Shown piece by piece: positions 5,997 to 6,533 of a DNA stretch of 6,533 nt. The stretch is from Bacillota bacterium (GTDB taxonomy: Bacteria; Bacillota; UBA4882; UBA10575), in assembly GCA_003511465.1 (NCBI GenBank), contig DOID01000103.1, positions 787-7,319 on the forward strand, written 5' to 3'. The translations under genes and the position numbers were made by a program. Every line of letters starts with the position of its first letter. Positions within the stretch are counted from its first letter, which is position 1. The notes beneath the pieces are model-generated. The model saw only the letters and a program-made list of their open reading frames with translations. It did not search any database and was not told the origin of the DNA.

Positions 5997-6533
5997 TTAT
6001 TTATGCCAAAAACGTGGCGAGAATAACACAAGCAGTGGTAAGATCTCCAATCTTCCCGCCAGCATCATTAGGCTTAACATCCATTTGGCATAGGGGTGCA
6101 AAACCCCGTAGTTTTTTAGCGGTCCAACCGCCGCCAAACCCGGACCGACATTCCCCAGGCAGGAAGCAGCGGCGCTGATCGCCGTGGGCAGATCAACACC
6201 AGTCGCGCTGACACCTAAAGTTCCAATGACAAAAATGGCCATATACATAAAGAAAAACACTGCGATCGCATGGATTGCCGTTGGCGGTAACGCCACCCCG
6301 TCCAGCTTAGTTGGGATTACCTGGCGGGGATTGAACGTCTTCCGCACTTGCCGGCAAGCATACTTCCAGAGCACCACCACCCGGGCAATTTTTAACGCGC
6401 CAGCCGTTGAGCCGGTACAGGCCCCGAAAAACATCAGAAACAACAGGATTGCTCTGGCAAAATCAGGCCATTGATCAAAGTTGTCACTGGAAAAGCCGGT
6501 GGTGGTAATAATGGAGACAACCTGAAAGACGGC
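5997..6533 (-). CDS. trkH: Trk/Ktr-type potassium uptake protein TrkH, C-terminal part (runs off right edge)
   Basis: TrkH is the membrane pore subunit of Trk potassium uptake, working with a cytoplasmic TrkA gating subunit. The window holds the last 178 codons; about 300 N-terminal residues are missing beyond position 6533, and the frame is open to the edge. Fragment residues 3-14 read FQVVSIITTTGF, the third pore loop with its selectivity-filter TTGF, followed by ACTGSTAG (38-45), a family signature. The fourth pore loop is LGNVGPG at 126-132, and the protein ends with a typical MLAGRLEILPLLVLFSPRFW segment. Several hydrophobic stretches fit the M1-P-M2 repeats. The TAA is at 5999-5997. The FAD-dependent dehydrogenase starts 23 bases downstream in the same direction. 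No trkA is visible; it may lie beyond the right edge or elsewhere. Confidence 0.9.
   Translation of the reverse strand, partial: AVFQVVSIITTTGFSSDNFDQWPDFARAILLFLMFFGACTGSTAGALKIARVVVLWKYACRQVRKTFNPRQVIPTKLDGVALPPTAIHAIAVFFFMYMAIFVIGTLGVSATGVDLPTAISAAASCLGNVGPGLAAVGPLKNYGVLHPYAKWMLSLMMLAGRLEILPLLVLFSPRFWHK

Noticed and set aside
6184..6474. A 96-codon plus-strand open frame opposite trkH
   Set aside because: The minus strand encodes clear TrkH motifs throughout, so this is an antisense shadow.
1..6533. CRISPR arrays, insertion sequences, tRNA or rRNA genes, riboswitches
   Set aside because: No repeated spacer-like units, transposase motifs, cloverleaf or known riboswitch pattern were seen on reading both strands.

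Overview
The window looks like the chromosome of a Bacillota (Firmicutes) bacterium of moderate G+C. The main evidence is a textbook HrcA/CIRCE heat-shock control region, the conserved lepA, hemW, hrcA order typical of Bacillota, strong AGGAGG-type ribosome-binding sites and sigma-A-like promoters. One secreted protein looks like a small outer-membrane beta-barrel, which would fit a two-membrane (diderm) lineage such as Limnochordia/Hydrogenispora-like, Negativicutes or Halanaerobiales. That last point is an inference.

Layout, left to right: (1) the first 38 codons of hrcA, minus strand, running off the left edge, behind a sigma-A promoter with a perfect CIRCE operator; (2) hemW, minus strand, the radical-SAM heme chaperone; (3) a plus-strand UPF0316 (DUF5698/DUF2179) membrane-protein gene wedged between hemW and lepA; (4) lepA, minus strand, elongation factor 4, convergent with the UPF0316 gene, both stop codons lying inside one hairpin; (5) a divergent regulatory region of about 180 bases with two TATAAT extended -10 promoters and a terminator-like hairpin in the lepA leader; (6) a plus-strand gene for a 170-residue secreted, barrel-like protein of unknown function; (7) a minus-strand gene for a COG2509-type FAD-dependent dehydrogenase with a cysteine cluster; (8) the C-terminal part of trkH, minus strand, running off the right edge and probably co-transcribed with (7).

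The conserved housekeeping block (translation factor LepA, heme chaperone HemW, heat-shock repressor HrcA) is all on the minus strand. The two plus-strand genes interrupt it and are each convergent with a minus-strand neighbour. The stress-response operon (hrcA, and presumably grpE-dnaK-dnaJ beyond the left edge) has its own CIRCE-controlled promoter and does not depend on hemW transcription. I see no mobile element, CRISPR array, tRNA or rRNA. No clearly new multi-gene system is evident. The most unusual points are the barrel-like orphan protein, the attenuator-like leader of lepA, and the shared-stop-codon hairpin.
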